Shown piece after piece: positions 14,172-24,700 of a stretch of DNA of 26,137 bases (the stretch's first letter is position 1; every line of letters begins with the position of its first letter). The stretch spans positions 1 to 26,137 of the IMG/VR virus record IMGVR_UViG_3300010885_047484, one strand, 5' to 3'. The notes under the pieces are model-generated. The model was given only the letters and a program-made list of their open reading frames with translations. It searched no databases and was not told where the DNA came from. The position numbers and the translations under genes were made by a program. This DNA is from a virus.

Positions 14172-16261
14172 TATTGTGAACAGTTAACTCCACCACAGTT
14201 CTTTGAAACAGCAAGGTCCAAAATTGTAATGCATCTAGATTCAAGAGAAGCTGAGGCAAATACTCTATCGCTTGCTACTATCTTTGACTTTTTGCTCACA
14301 GGATCAGAAAGAGCCACCAGAACCGATCCGATACACGGCTGACACCCCTCAACATCGGGAGGAGGAGGACAATCCTTTCCTGCCATGAGAAGTATTATTT
14401 TGTCTGCTATAAAAGCATGAGCCTCAGCTTTATTGAAGTAAAAATTACACGACCAATGTATGGAATGTTGAGATACCGCTGTGAACCAGTTTCTTGGCCC
14501 CAAACACCCCCCCTTGCAAAAATCACCTTCTGGGGTTGATTGACCCACACCGACCGCCGTGAAGTGGTCTCCTTCTGTCATGCATATGTAATCGCCCCCG
14601 GCCCGCATGAAAACATATCCGCACTTGTCACTCTCTTGCATTCTTAAGAAATGAGGATTGCCAACGCCGTCGCAAGCATCTTTTTGAGGGGCGGTTATCT
14701 GAATGTACTGGGTCTGCGTGTCTTCTTGATGATTGTCATCGGCCATCATTATCTCTAGACCATAACCGCTTCTTATTTTTATGAATGCGTCTGTTGCTTT
14801 GCTCTTTGGAACACCACCTTCCATTCGTTCTTCACTACATTGTTCGTTGTTTTCATCAATCATCTGGAAGATGTGGTTTGAGGTGCTTTGCATCTCTATG
14901 CCTCTTCTAGGCCCGGCCCTACAACCAGTCGGGGTATCATCATTAAGTTCTATTCTATTTCCTGTGGCAGTGAGTATTCTTATGAAATTGTCGTCGCCTC
15001 TCTTTTTTGGATTTCCATCTGGTTCGGCATCGCTCATCGCTATCTGGTGACCGTGAGCAGATTTCCAAATGGTTGATCCTTTAAAAACTTCATCGCAACC
15101 ATAATCAAATCTTTCTATTCCCTTTTCCCAATTATTTTTTCCTCTTGGCTCATTGACAGAATCGTCCATCCAAAAAGTGTGGCCACTCAATGATGTCATC
15201 TGTATGCCCGATTGAGGAAGTGTCGTTTTATCTACTTTGTTATTTTGATTAGTCCCCGGCCCAGAATAAGGCCTACATTCACTACGGTGCTTAAAATATG
15301 GATTGGCGCATTGTCCTTGTGTGTTTTCCTGTTTGGATTGTGTAGATGATGGCTTTCCACTTCCAATCATCATGACTTTTTTTGAAGGAGGAGTTACATC
15401 GCCAAAGCCGCCCTTGCACTTATCTGCATTCTCTAATGGCTTGTCGCCTTCATTACATTTGCTATAGTCGCCGTCACCACAACCGCAGTCTGGGTGTGCC
15501 CACTGAGCAGACGGATGAATTCTATCGTCTTTAAATATAAGATGATTGCCCTGTGCTGACTTTAGCTCCATTCTCTGCCACCTAAAGTTGCACTTGTAGT
15601 TGCCATCAACCATCTTGATCATGTGCTTTTGGGGGGTCTTCCATCCATAAATGTTTGGATACGTTATTTTGTTCCTAGACTCGGGGTCATTTTCATAATC
15701 GCTGATTGAATCTATATCAAAGCCGTTGTAGTTCTCTGTATTCCAAGGAGGAAACACTTGATCTTCATCTGGCCCAACCAAATATCCACCGCGATGACCC
15801 CTGTGAATTTTTTCGTACTCAGGAACTGGATAATCCCACCCCTTGCTTCTGTCTCTATCCCAAGTTGTTCCGATGTAATACGGCCACTGACGATTACCAG
15901 CTTCAAATATTAAACAAAGTTTTGAACCAGAAGGAGGAACCCATGTTGATCCGCAATCATCAAAACCTCCTTGTGCAGATATTGGATATGCCCAAGGAAG
16001 TGATTTTACTGGTGAGTCTGGTATGTGTTGTAGGGGGCTAAAGTATCTAACTCTATGTTGTTTCCAAGGATCTATAGTGTCTATGCATATCGCAGTGTGC
16101 ATTCCATATATTGCCTCAGATTGTGCTGGTATGTGAATTGAAGATTTGACCGTGGTTTGAACCATGGTTCTCATGTTGAAGCCCATTTCGGAGAATCTTT
16201 CTTCTACTTGGGCTACTCTCTGATCAAGCGACTGAAGTTTATCTGGTATGCATTCTGACAT
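14171..16261 (-). CDS. Baseplate central spike protein (gp5/gpV-like, no lysozyme domain)
   Basis: A 696-residue protein. Residues 8-30 are a short coiled coil (LQSLDQRVAQVEERF). Residues 65-135 form the OB-fold of spike proteins: HRVRYFSPLQHIPDSPVKSL, then PWAYPISAQGGF, WVPPSGSKLCLIFEAGN and WPYYIGTTWD. From about 235 to 510 a recurring short pattern (S-x-x-G-H/N-x-I/F-x-M-x-D) appears at 235-246, 355-367, 399-411, 430-442, 457-469 and 496-508, consistent with a beta-helical stalk. A cysteine-rich stretch (259-282, CGCGDGDYSKC at 259-269) and further cysteines at 318, 329, 640, 643, 689 and 694 are notable. T4 gp5 carries a lysozyme domain between the OB-fold and the stalk; no such domain is visible here. 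The homotrimer would form the membrane-piercing needle under the hub. GAGG lies before ATG 16261. Confidence 0.88.
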   Translation of the reverse strand: MSECIPDKLQSLDQRVAQVEERFSEMGFNMRTMVQTTVKSSIHIPAQSEAIYGMHTAICIDTIDPWKQHRVRYFSPLQHIPDSPVKSLPWAYPISAQGGFDDCGSTWVPPSGSKLCLIFEAGNRQWPYYIGTTWDRDRSKGWDYPVPEYEKIHRGHRGGYLVGPDEDQVFPPWNTENYNGFDIDSISDYENDPESRNKITYPNIYGWKTPQKHMIKMVDGNYKCNFRWQRMELKSAQGNHLIFKDDRIHPSAQWAHPDCGCGDGDYSKCNEGDKPLENADKCKGGFGDVTPPSKKVMMIGSGKPSSTQSKQENTQGQCANPYFKHRSECRPYSGPGTNQNNKVDKTTLPQSGIQMTSLSGHTFWMDDSVNEPRGKNNWEKGIERFDYGCDEVFKGSTIWKSAHGHQIAMSDAEPDGNPKKRGDDNFIRILTATGNRIELNDDTPTGCRAGPRRGIEMQSTSNHIFQMIDENNEQCSEERMEGGVPKSKATDAFIKIRSGYGLEIMMADDNHQEDTQTQYIQITAPQKDACDGVGNPHFLRMQESDKCGYVFMRAGGDYICMTEGDHFTAVGVGQSTPEGDFCKGGCLGPRNWFTAVSQHSIHWSCNFYFNKAEAHAFIADKIILLMAGKDCPPPPDVEGCQPCIGSVLVALSDPVSKKSKIVASDRVFASASLESRCITILDLAVSKNCGGVNCSQ

Positions 16262-16268
16262 TTTTTCC

Positions 16269-17798
16269 TCAACATGTATTCTTTACCGTCACGCCACCAC
16301 TTCCGACACCACCTAAAGGATCGTCTACTCCAACCTCTATACCCCCCGCAGTTAGCATCACTTTTAAAGTAGTCGTATATGATCCTTCTTTAATTGAGTG
16401 ATTTATTCCTTGAACTTGCCAATTTTTATTGCTCAATACTTGATTACACCCGGGTTCTGCCAACCAGTCTCCGCACCCACCATTAGATTCGCCTCTTATT
16501 GTAAAAGGATTTATTGCTACTATTGCTATGTTTCTTCCAATAGTGGCTGTACTATCGCAAAATTGATTTCTCGGATCGCCAAGTATTACAAGATCGGCCG
16601 AAATAGATGAATAATCCAATTTAATCAGAGCGTTTGCCTTCATATGAGCTTGTTGAGATGTCATCATCTCTTTAAATGCGTTTTTAGGCCCATATGTGTG
16701 CCATGCTTGTTGAGTAAGTGCAAGTTGTTGCTGCAAACCCGCGTCCGGACCATGGGTTACTTCTTGTTTTTTTAGCTTTACCTTTTCTGCAAAATTACTT
16801 CTGGTACTACCCGGCCCAGACGTTCCTCCGCCAACGCTGAATTTTGAAAATCCGTGTAAAAACTCAAATGTAGGATTGAATTCTAAAACGGGGCTACATT
16901 TTCCTCCGTTGACTATGAATGTTCCTATTTCACTTCTTGATCCTCCGCAAGTTTTTGACTCTCCCGGATCGGGCGTCAAATCTCTAACAACATATAACTT
17001 GTCTGGGACTGTGGAGTCAAAAAGAAGAATCACTCCTTTTCCTCTTTCGCTTCCATCATCTATGCGAAAAGGCTCAAGCCATTTGGAAATAACAGCTATT
17101 CTATTTTGATTGTCTGACTGCCAAGCTGCTCTTGGTCCTCCTTCTCCGAATCCTTTCCAAGAATGCTTCCCGCATTTCCATTTTCCATCCGGCTCGCGCC
17201 AACAATATTGAACTTGTATTGGTGGTTCTTGAGCACAAAGTTGAGTTATGGCATCCTCCAGTTTCATTCCTTTGTTTTCTTCTCCAAATATCTTATCTTT
17301 TCTTGAATTAAAATCTACTTTATCATAAGCGTTTCCTGTTATTTTATATCTAACTTTTCCTTCTGTAAAGTTGGTTTCTATTTTTGTAATAGTGTGTTTA
17401 AAAACAACTGATTCTATTGTTCTTTTAACACCTTCGCAAGTAGCATAAACCCACCCGAATTTTTGCTCCATAATTGTACCTTTTCCTACTTTTATAGCGC
17501 ATTTTTGAGCACTATCAACTAAAGCTCCAAATTTCCCTCCTGCTTCGTCCAATATTTCAACATGAACTTCAGCCGTGTCAACGAATCCTATTTCATATGA
17601 CTTTATGCAAGCAGTGTGAGGATCGCTTGGGTGAGATTTGTTTCCTACTGTTATAATTTCTTGATCCCCGAGTTTTATCCATACAAAAGGAGAAAAGCTT
17701 TCTGCCTGCTCTCCAGCAGGGCCCGGCTTGTTTAAAGGCGAACAGTAATAATCGGCAATACACCCTGCCAAACAATTTGTAGCTCCATAAAGACTCAC
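16269..17798 (-). CDS. Baseplate hub protein (gpD/gp27/Mu gp44-like)
   Basis: A 509-residue protein starting with GTG at 17798, supported by AAGGAGG four bases upstream. The middle and C-terminal parts have hub features: NPTFEFLHGFSKFSVGGG, then LIKLDYSSISADLVILGDPR, which is the strand pair with G-D-P found in hub domains, then AIVAINPF and a final IKEGSYTTTLKVML, typical of the last hub strand. The N-terminal 30 residues contain cysteines (CLAGCIADYYC) that are unusual for this family. Between about 150 and 250 there is another Cys/Trp-rich stretch (QYCWREPDGKWKCGKHSW). It trimerises as the platform between the tail tube and spike. The gene stands between the gp53-like and spike genes, as the hub gene does in Mu. 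Domain boundaries are approximate. Confidence 0.83.
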   Translation of the reverse strand: MSLYGATNCLAGCIADYYCSPLNKPGPAGEQAESFSPFVWIKLGDQEIITVGNKSHPSDPHTACIKSYEIGFVDTAEVHVEILDEAGGKFGALVDSAQKCAIKVGKGTIMEQKFGWVYATCEGVKRTIESVVFKHTITKIETNFTEGKVRYKITGNAYDKVDFNSRKDKIFGEENKGMKLEDAITQLCAQEPPIQVQYCWREPDGKWKCGKHSWKGFGEGGPRAAWQSDNQNRIAVISKWLEPFRIDDGSERGKGVILLFDSTVPDKLYVVRDLTPDPGESKTCGGSRSEIGTFIVNGGKCSPVLEFNPTFEFLHGFSKFSVGGGTSGPGSTRSNFAEKVKLKKQEVTHGPDAGLQQQLALTQQAWHTYGPKNAFKEMMTSQQAHMKANALIKLDYSSISADLVILGDPRNQFCDSTATIGRNIAIVAINPFTIRGESNGGCGDWLAEPGCNQVLSNKNWQVQGINHSIKEGSYTTTLKVMLTAGGIEVGVDDPLGGVGSGGVTVKNTC

Positions 17799-17802
17799 AA
17801 CG

Positions 17803-17809
17803 CCTCCTT
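17803..17809 (-). promoter_or_regulatory. Strong ribosome binding site of the hub gene, supporting a GTG start
   Basis: AAGGAGG on the minus strand, four bases before GTG 17798. It is the best Shine-Dalgarno match in the window. Confidence 0.8.
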
Positions 17810-17810
17810 C

Positions 17811-18137
17811 TTAAGCATAAATGTTCTCCGGTAAAACAATTGTGCGTCCGGCCTTAAAATCTATTATGTCCTTTATGTTGTTCACCTCCATAATTTTCCA
17901 CCAAAAATCAGGTATTCCATATTTGTCTCGGGAAACAAGATCAGGTCTGTATTCCATTCCAGGAGGTACAACGGCAACTTGATCTTTCGGTCCGGCTACA
18001 AATTTCACTTTTTTGTATGTTTCAAATGTGATTATTTTTTCATCTGAATAATACAAAATTCTACTAGAAGAGTATCTGCTTACTCTTGTGACAAAATCTG
18101 TTGCTTTGAGATCTGTAAATTCAATCTTATTTGCCAT
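17811..18137 (-). CDS. LysM-like baseplate protein (T4 gp53-like)
   Basis: A 108-residue protein. The first 50 residues read TDFVTRVSRYSSSRILYYSD, like the N-terminus of T4 gp53-type wedge proteins. The second half is LysM-like: YRPDLVSRDKYGIPDFWWKI (about 62-81), then MEVNNIKDIIDFKAGRTIVL, with the D-L-x-x-x-x-Y-G, WW and N-N-I landmarks of this fold. In contractile tails such small LysM-like proteins join the tail tube or hub with the wedge; they are not thought to bind peptidoglycan when fixed inside the baseplate. ATG 18137 is one base after the previous stop (TAATATG), and the stop TAA is 12 bases before the hub start. The position between tube-proximal protein and hub fits this role. 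Confidence 0.78.
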   Translation of the reverse strand: MANKIEFTDLKATDFVTRVSRYSSSRILYYSDEKIITFETYKKVKFVAGPKDQVAVVPPGMEYRPDLVSRDKYGIPDFWWKIMEVNNIKDIIDFKAGRTIVLPENIYA

Positions 18138-18138
18138 A

Positions 18139-18702
18139 TTATTTGCCTAGTGAAAATATTCTTTCTTGTCCCGGGAGATCTGAGCTTTTGTAAACAACGT
18201 CCCAGTTTGTTTCTATATCAAATTTGAAGGGAGTAAAGTTCTTCTCGTCCCACGAAACTTCTGTAGGGAATTTAACGGTGTAGCTCTTGAGTATCACACA
18301 TAACTCTCCACCAGTAGAGAGCAGTCTTCCACATCTTATGCGACATATTGGAGGCGGGATAAAAGAAGCGCCATTTGCGCCATCTCTTGGGTAAGATGCA
18401 CTTTGTATGGCTCTTAAAGCACTTAAATTATACTCAGCATCGCCCGGCTTTGATATAATCATGTGTATCTGCATGGCGATGGTTCTATTGTCTGATTGAG
18501 AGTACGTCTTTAGCGGGGACGCTCTTCCGATTACGGTTTCATCTTGGTAAGAAACACTTTTTGAATCTGTTATTTCTGGGAGATTGTTGAATACAAGCTT
18601 AAACTCTCCGCCTTCACACCCATCAGATCCTTCGCATGGTATGATGACATAACAATCTTGTATTGGATTTAATGGACCACCTATTCTTGTTGCCGCAGGC
18701 AT
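18139..18702 (-). CDS. Tail tube-baseplate connector-like protein
   Basis: About 187 residues from ATG 18702 (TAATG overlap with the tape measure stop). An ATG at 18708 would add two residues; GGAG at 18710-18713 has good spacing (seven bases) to 18702 and only one base to 18708. The protein reads NPIQDCYVIIPCEGSDGCEG near the start, then DETVIGRASPLKTYSQSDNR, a motif seen in small proteins placed before LysM proteins in contractile tails and related injection systems. Then comes IAMQIHMI, a stretch with ICRIRCGRLL, and VILKSYTVKFPTEVSWDE. In this place Mu and eCIS gene sets have a tube-proximal baseplate component. Family is inferred from the motif and position; no catalytic residues are visible. 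Confidence 0.72.
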   Translation of the reverse strand: MPAATRIGGPLNPIQDCYVIIPCEGSDGCEGGEFKLVFNNLPEITDSKSVSYQDETVIGRASPLKTYSQSDNRTIAMQIHMIISKPGDAEYNLSALRAIQSASYPRDGANGASFIPPPICRIRCGRLLSTGGELCVILKSYTVKFPTEVSWDEKNFTPFKFDIETNWDVVYKSSDLPGQERIFSLGK

Positions 18703-21700
18703 TAGCATTCTCCATTGTTGTTCAAGGCCCTATTGGCATTATCTCCGGGGCCTCCGTATTTCTTTGTGGCAAATAATGCCGCATGCCTTGGCCTTCTAGG
18801 ATCTTTGTTCCTTCCGGCTTTGTTCTCATCTGATCCCCCAACTACATTGCCTTGTGGTTTCATTAGAGCTACAAGAGCGAAAATTCCTTCTCTTATTTGT
18901 TCTAGTTTGTCCACCTGTTTAGAAGAAGCTTCATCTATTCTAGTCAATTCATCACTTTGAAGTTTACCCGTACCAGCTTGAGAACTTGCCTTTGCGGCCA
19001 ATATCTTCTCGGTTATGCCATTAATATGGCGTGGTTGAACAGAACCTACATTCCCTTCTCTCTCTTCTCTTAAAGCTGGTACTGCATGATATCCCACGGC
19101 TGTAGAATTTTGTGCCGTTGCAAGATCCATTATGCCCGCCGTTTTATTCTGCAACCCAGCAAAGTCTAAAGACTTGTCTGTTTGTATCGGAAAATCACCG
19201 GTTATGTTTCTACTTGATTTTGCAGAAGGAGCTAATGGATGACGCAATCCGGTTCTCATTATCTCTTCTTGCATCAAGTTCATTGCCTTCATTGTTGCTG
19301 GGTCTTTTTCTGGAGTCTTTATAGGATCCCAAGCGTTTGCTTTTGTGGTAGGGGCTGATCTTGTGTGTTCTTTGTTCGCCGCCTCTAAAGCACCAGACAT
19401 TCTTATGCCATTTTCTTTGATTTCTTTTGATAATTCTGATCCAAGCGAAGCATACTCCCCAGACTTTTTGGTTGATTCTGTTATTATTCCTTCAACATTC
19501 ATGGGTTGGCCGGCGAGTTTAAGAGATCTATTTAGAAGTTCTTCAAGATGTATGTCGTGAACATACATTGAACCGGGATGCTGAGCCATCTCCATCGTTT
19601 TTTCAATCACTTTTCCTTGGTCAATTTGTGTTTTGAGTAGCTTATCTGAATCTCCTGATGTGGGTCCATGAGGAGGCGCTGCGCCCCAAGCTTGTACATT
19701 TTTGGGATTTGCTTCTGCTGGCTGTCCATAGCCAAACATTGACTTGACTCCACCCCAAGCTGTTTGGATAGCCCCACCAACAGCCGATATGGCTCCACTT
19801 CCGGGTATTAGACCCTTGAGCCAATCCCAAACCTTACCAAGTGAAGATGTGAGACCGTCGTATAAATACTTCCCAGTCTTTACAAACCAACTTGACCAAG
19901 CTGTCGGGTCAAGAGCTTTTACAACATAAGCTCCGAATTCTTTTGATGAGCTACTCACATAGTCAGCAGTTTTGCTCAATGATTTCCATGCGCCCTGGAA
20001 TGTTGAGGTTGCCGATTTACTTATCCATGATCCAGCAGCACTAAGTCCTTTCTTTATCTTGCTACCAACCCACATTGGGAAGTCAACATACACTGCCTTA
20101 AGTCCTTTAATGTAAGTGCCAAAAGTACTAGAAGCTATTTTTCCTACCCAAGAACCAACAGAGCTAAGACCATCTTTTAATTTGCCTCCAATCCACATCG
20201 GGAAATCAATAAAGGTAGATTTTAAGCCGGATCCTATTGTCTTTATTGCGCCGCCAACATTATCATACAAAGCGTCTGCGATCTTGCCTCCGCCTATAGA
20301 GCCAGCAACGCCACCTATAAATCCTCCTATGGCAGTTCCTATTCCGGGAAGTATCATTGTTCCAATAGCCGCACCAGCAGCAGCGCCACCCAGTCCACCT
20401 AGACCACCTCCCACTGCACCTACCGCAGCCTTTCCTGTGCTTTCTCCCATTACTTTTCTAACGCCGAAGTCAATAAGCGGCCCAATAACTGGAAGTTTCT
20501 TTGCTGCGACCCCTACAAATCCTGAGGCCTTGCCTAAAAATCCAAGAGCTTTAGGTGCAGCTTTCGCTATGTCATCCGCGCTACTTAGAACTGTTTTTGC
20601 CGCTTCGCCTGCCGCACCAACAGCAGTACTGGTCGCTCCTGCTGTGGCAGTTCCTGCTTTTGTAGCTCCAATTGTTGATATTTTTCCTAGCATTCTTCCA
20701 AAGAATCCTTTTCCTCCTTCTCCCGCTCCGGATTCTGTTAGTTTGCCAAACAGTTTGCCCAATAATCCTTTACCGCCAGATTCTGTAGCTCTTGCGGCTC
20801 TTCCCATGCCTCCGCTCATAGTGGCGAATGGATTGGCGGACTTAACGGCAGTCTTTAATGCTTCTGCTTGCGCCTTTGCTGTGGCTGCTGCTGCTTTGCC
20901 CATGCCTCCACTCATGGTCGCGAAAGGACCAGCAGCCTTTAAAGCTGCCGCTTGTGCCTTTGCTGTGGCCGCTGCTGCTTTGCCCATACTTCCACCCATA
21001 GTGGCTAATGGATTGACAGACTTGATTGCAGCCGCACCAGTTTTTGCTACGCTACTTGGAATTACTGATTTAGCTACGTCTTTTACCCTTCCTAGCCAAC
21101 TAGTTAGAGGCTTCAGCAACTCCCCAGCTTTTTGTCCTATTTTTGTATTTCCTAACCATCTTGAAATTGGTCCCGAAACATTTTCACTAAACTTCTTTCC
21201 TATAACTTCTAAGGCGCTGGAAATAGGCTTAATTAGCCAATCATCTGCTAACTGACCTACTCTTGAACCAAGAGCCTTCAAAGGCTGAACAATAACTTCG
21301 TCTGCCCATTTTCCAACATTTGAATTCTTAATGACATTCCACGCGTCATCTAACCACTTTAGAATGGTTGATCCAAAGCCTTTGAGTCCCCTGATCATTC
21401 TGCTAAACCACCCACCAGAAACATAATCCAATAAACCTTTCCAAGATTTAACGGCAACGAGGCTGTAGTCGTATATGTTCTTTTTGAATAATGAAAAGAA
21501 ATCGTCAACGTAAGGAGAAAGCCTCTGCCATACCTTTGTTGAGGCTTTTACAAACTTGCCAATTTGCTTAATGGGCCACTTAACAAAAGCATTAAAAAGT
21601 CCCTTCATCATCCTAAATGGTAATTTCAAGAAGAAGCCTGCGATCTTCATGCCTAACTTGCCTAGTCCAAACAAAACATTCTTGGCCATGTTTCCAAAAA

Positions 21701-24700
21701 GCCCAACAATAGCATAGACCAAGTCGGGAATGATTGAGTGTCCTACAAGTATGTCCCATAGCCATTTGAAGGGAGCCATTATATCCGTACACAGACTCCC
21801 TATAAAACTTACAATTGGAGAGAATAGCCCAACAAAAGCATCATAAATTGACTTCCCTACCAAGCTGAACGCCCCAGAGAAATCCCCACTAAGAACCATA
21901 AAGATACCTTTTATGATGCTTGATATTACATTTATTGTTCCTGCCACTGCGTTTGCAAGTATTTCTATGACCATAACAACGGCACTTATTGCTTTGACAA
22001 CGACCCACAAAGCAGCAGCTACGGGAACTCCAACTACGAATCCTAGAACGCGTCCAATGGCTTTAATATAAGGTAACATTCTTCCAAAAGCTTCACCTAG
22101 AGACTTCGCCTCGCCCCCTCCTAATATCCCTATGATTGAGTTGAATATTTTTAGAAATGCATTTCCTATTCCTGCGAACTGTTTTCCTAAGTAAGCAAAT
22201 GCACTTCCTACCATTGTGAACGCACCATATATGCCAGAAGCCGCTCCCTCAATTAATGCAAAAGCAGCATATAAAGTCCAAGACAAAAACTTTTCAAGGC
22301 CTTCTGCAATTCCACTGAATCTTAACAAGCCAAAAGTAAGTCCATCAAGTATTCCAACCAAAGCGCCAGATATAGTTGAAGCAGCATACATTCCCCAAGT
22401 CATGTCATTGGCACTCTTGCCCATTCCCTTCATGACATCTTCAAAATTCTTACCTGTATTTTGGAAGCCACTCACCGCACCAAATATTGCATCTATTGCA
22501 GTGAACAATATTTGAATTGTACCGCCAGTTCCAGTCAGTAATGCCGCCTTTATTCCTTTGAATCCAAGATTAACTCCGGTCTTGGCTGCTGTTAATGCGC
22601 CACTAGCGCCTCTAGAAAATATCGTTTTTAATCCATTGAAAAATCCACCGCTAAATGTTGATCGTATTCCCCTCGCCATGCCCACAAATCCAGAACTAAC
22701 CCCTCTTGTAAAGTTTCCGAAACTGAAGCTTCTTAGGAAGTTGCTTGACTTCATTGCTCCCGAGAAGCCTCTTGAGAAAGAACTGATGAAGCCGTTGCCT
22801 GCTGCCCTAGCTCTTGAGAATCCTTTTGAAAACGCATCTATCATTGGCAATGAACTTCTTATGCTCTGGCCTAGGGACCTAAAGTAAGCAGAAGATTTCA
22901 TAGCGCTAGAAACACCCCTAGAGAACGATTTGATAAAGCCTGATCCTGATCTTGCTGATCTTGAAAAGCCTTTGACAAAGGAATCCATCATTGGGAATGA
23001 TTTTCTTAAGTCAGTAAAATACTTTGTTAGTTTGGAGCTGGATTTTACTGCTCCCGAGAGGCCTCTTGTGAAAGCCTTAGTGAAGCCATCACCTGCTTTT
23101 CTAGCTCTTGTAAATCCTCGTACGAATGCATTTGTGAAAGGTCTAGTCAAACTATTAGACCTGCCTATTGCTTTGAATAGAGAACCATAACCCTTGGCTA
23201 TCCCTGACCCTATAGATCGGAAGAAGCCCTGTCCGGCTCTTCTAGCATCCCAGAAACCTCTCCATAATCCGCCGTAGAATTTTCTTGTTTCAACTACTAC
23301 TTTTCTCAGACCATTTCCGATTGAAGAGAAGAATCTCGGAGCGCCAGCCTGCATTGCGTCTAGCGATCCAACTATAGAACTTCTCCATCTAGTCCCTGCT
23401 GCTTCTATCGGCCTTAAAAGCTTATTTGATTTCATCATGAGCGAGAATCCTTTCGTGAAGGATTTAAAAAACCCATCCCCAGCAATTCTTGCTCTTGAAA
23501 ATCCTTTATTAAAAGCTTTAAACATTGACTCTATTGACTTACCAAAAGATCTCAAGTACGGGTTAGATTTCATTGCTCCTAAGACACCCCTGCCAGAAGC
23601 TCTAACAACTCCTTTTCCTGCTTTTCTGGCTCTTGAAAAACCCTTTCCAAACGCTTCTAGCATGGGACTCAAACGCGATACCCCTCTGACCGCGCCAGTC
23701 AAACTAGTTAAATTTTTGCCAAATATAAGCCCTAAGGAAGCGGCAACAAGACCAATTTGAATTAGAAACAAGCCTGTTCCGCCGATCAAGTCAATCAGAG
23801 CCCCAGTCCAACCTCCAAAATACTTTCTTATGTTTTCATTAAGCTCAATCATTGTTTGGGCAAGTTTTTCAGTTGGGTCTACATTGGTTGCCATATCAAC
23901 GCCCAACTCTCTGCTTGCCGTTTGCATTTCTTCGTAAATGCTTCTGGTTTTTTTGCTATCTCCTCTTGCGTTTTTTAGCTCTTTGCCAAAGTCTCTCATG
24001 GGCTTATTTTGAGCCCTGGCTGCTTCCTGTAGTTTTTGGGCCGCAGCCTGACCAGCTATTTCAAATCCCTTTTGAGGATCACTTGCTATAAGTGCTTCTA
24101 TAGCGGCTTTATCTTTGCCTTGTATTCCAAGCATTCTTTGTGTACTAGAATCTAGCGTAGTGGCAACTGTTGCTATTTCGCTCTTTTGATCGGCAGAAAG
24201 CTTTTTGAAAGCATTCTCGGCCGCTTGCGCCATAGTGATGCCTTCTTTGCCGGCTTGTTCACGAAGGTTTGCCACTAACCCCATACTGCTATCCAGAATG
24301 AGTCTATCTTTCTTTTGTTTTGCTAATGCAATTTCTTCATCTGTTGAATTGGCATTTTTCATCTGCTTGTCATAATCTGTCATCTTATCAGACAAACTTT
24401 TGCTTCCTTCTTTCAAACTTTCTGCAACCCTTGCATAGGCTCCCATTTCCATGCCGGTCCACTTTAGTTGTTGATTAAGTATTCCTTTTTGAGTGTCTGT
24501 AAGAATGGTATCTATATTTGCCATGTCTTCCATGCTTTTAACCTGCCCGCCAGTCAATTCAGACATGTACTTAAGCATCTCGTCGGCAGTGCCAGACATG
24601 TCACTTCTGTTCTTTGTTAGAGTTCCAGATATAGCTCTATCTGTGGCTCCTTTGTTCCCTGCTCCCTCCATACGACCAGCCATAGAGAAAACGAAATTTT

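Noticed and set aside
15706-16041. Plus-strand 111-codon frame
   Set aside because: Lies entirely opposite the conserved OB-fold of the spike gene and shows no motif.
8595-18708. Contractile injection system (eCIS or type VI) instead of a phage
   Set aside because: The window has a giant tape measure and several fibre-type genes, with no AAA+ ATPase and no toxin-like cargo visible. The upstream genes are outside the window, so this is not fully excluded.
20116-21255. Plus-strand 379-codon Pro-rich frame
   Set aside because: It is antisense to the Gly/Ala-rich end of the tape measure, where Gly and Ala codons read as Pro and Ala on the other strand. No ribosome site or recognisable domain.
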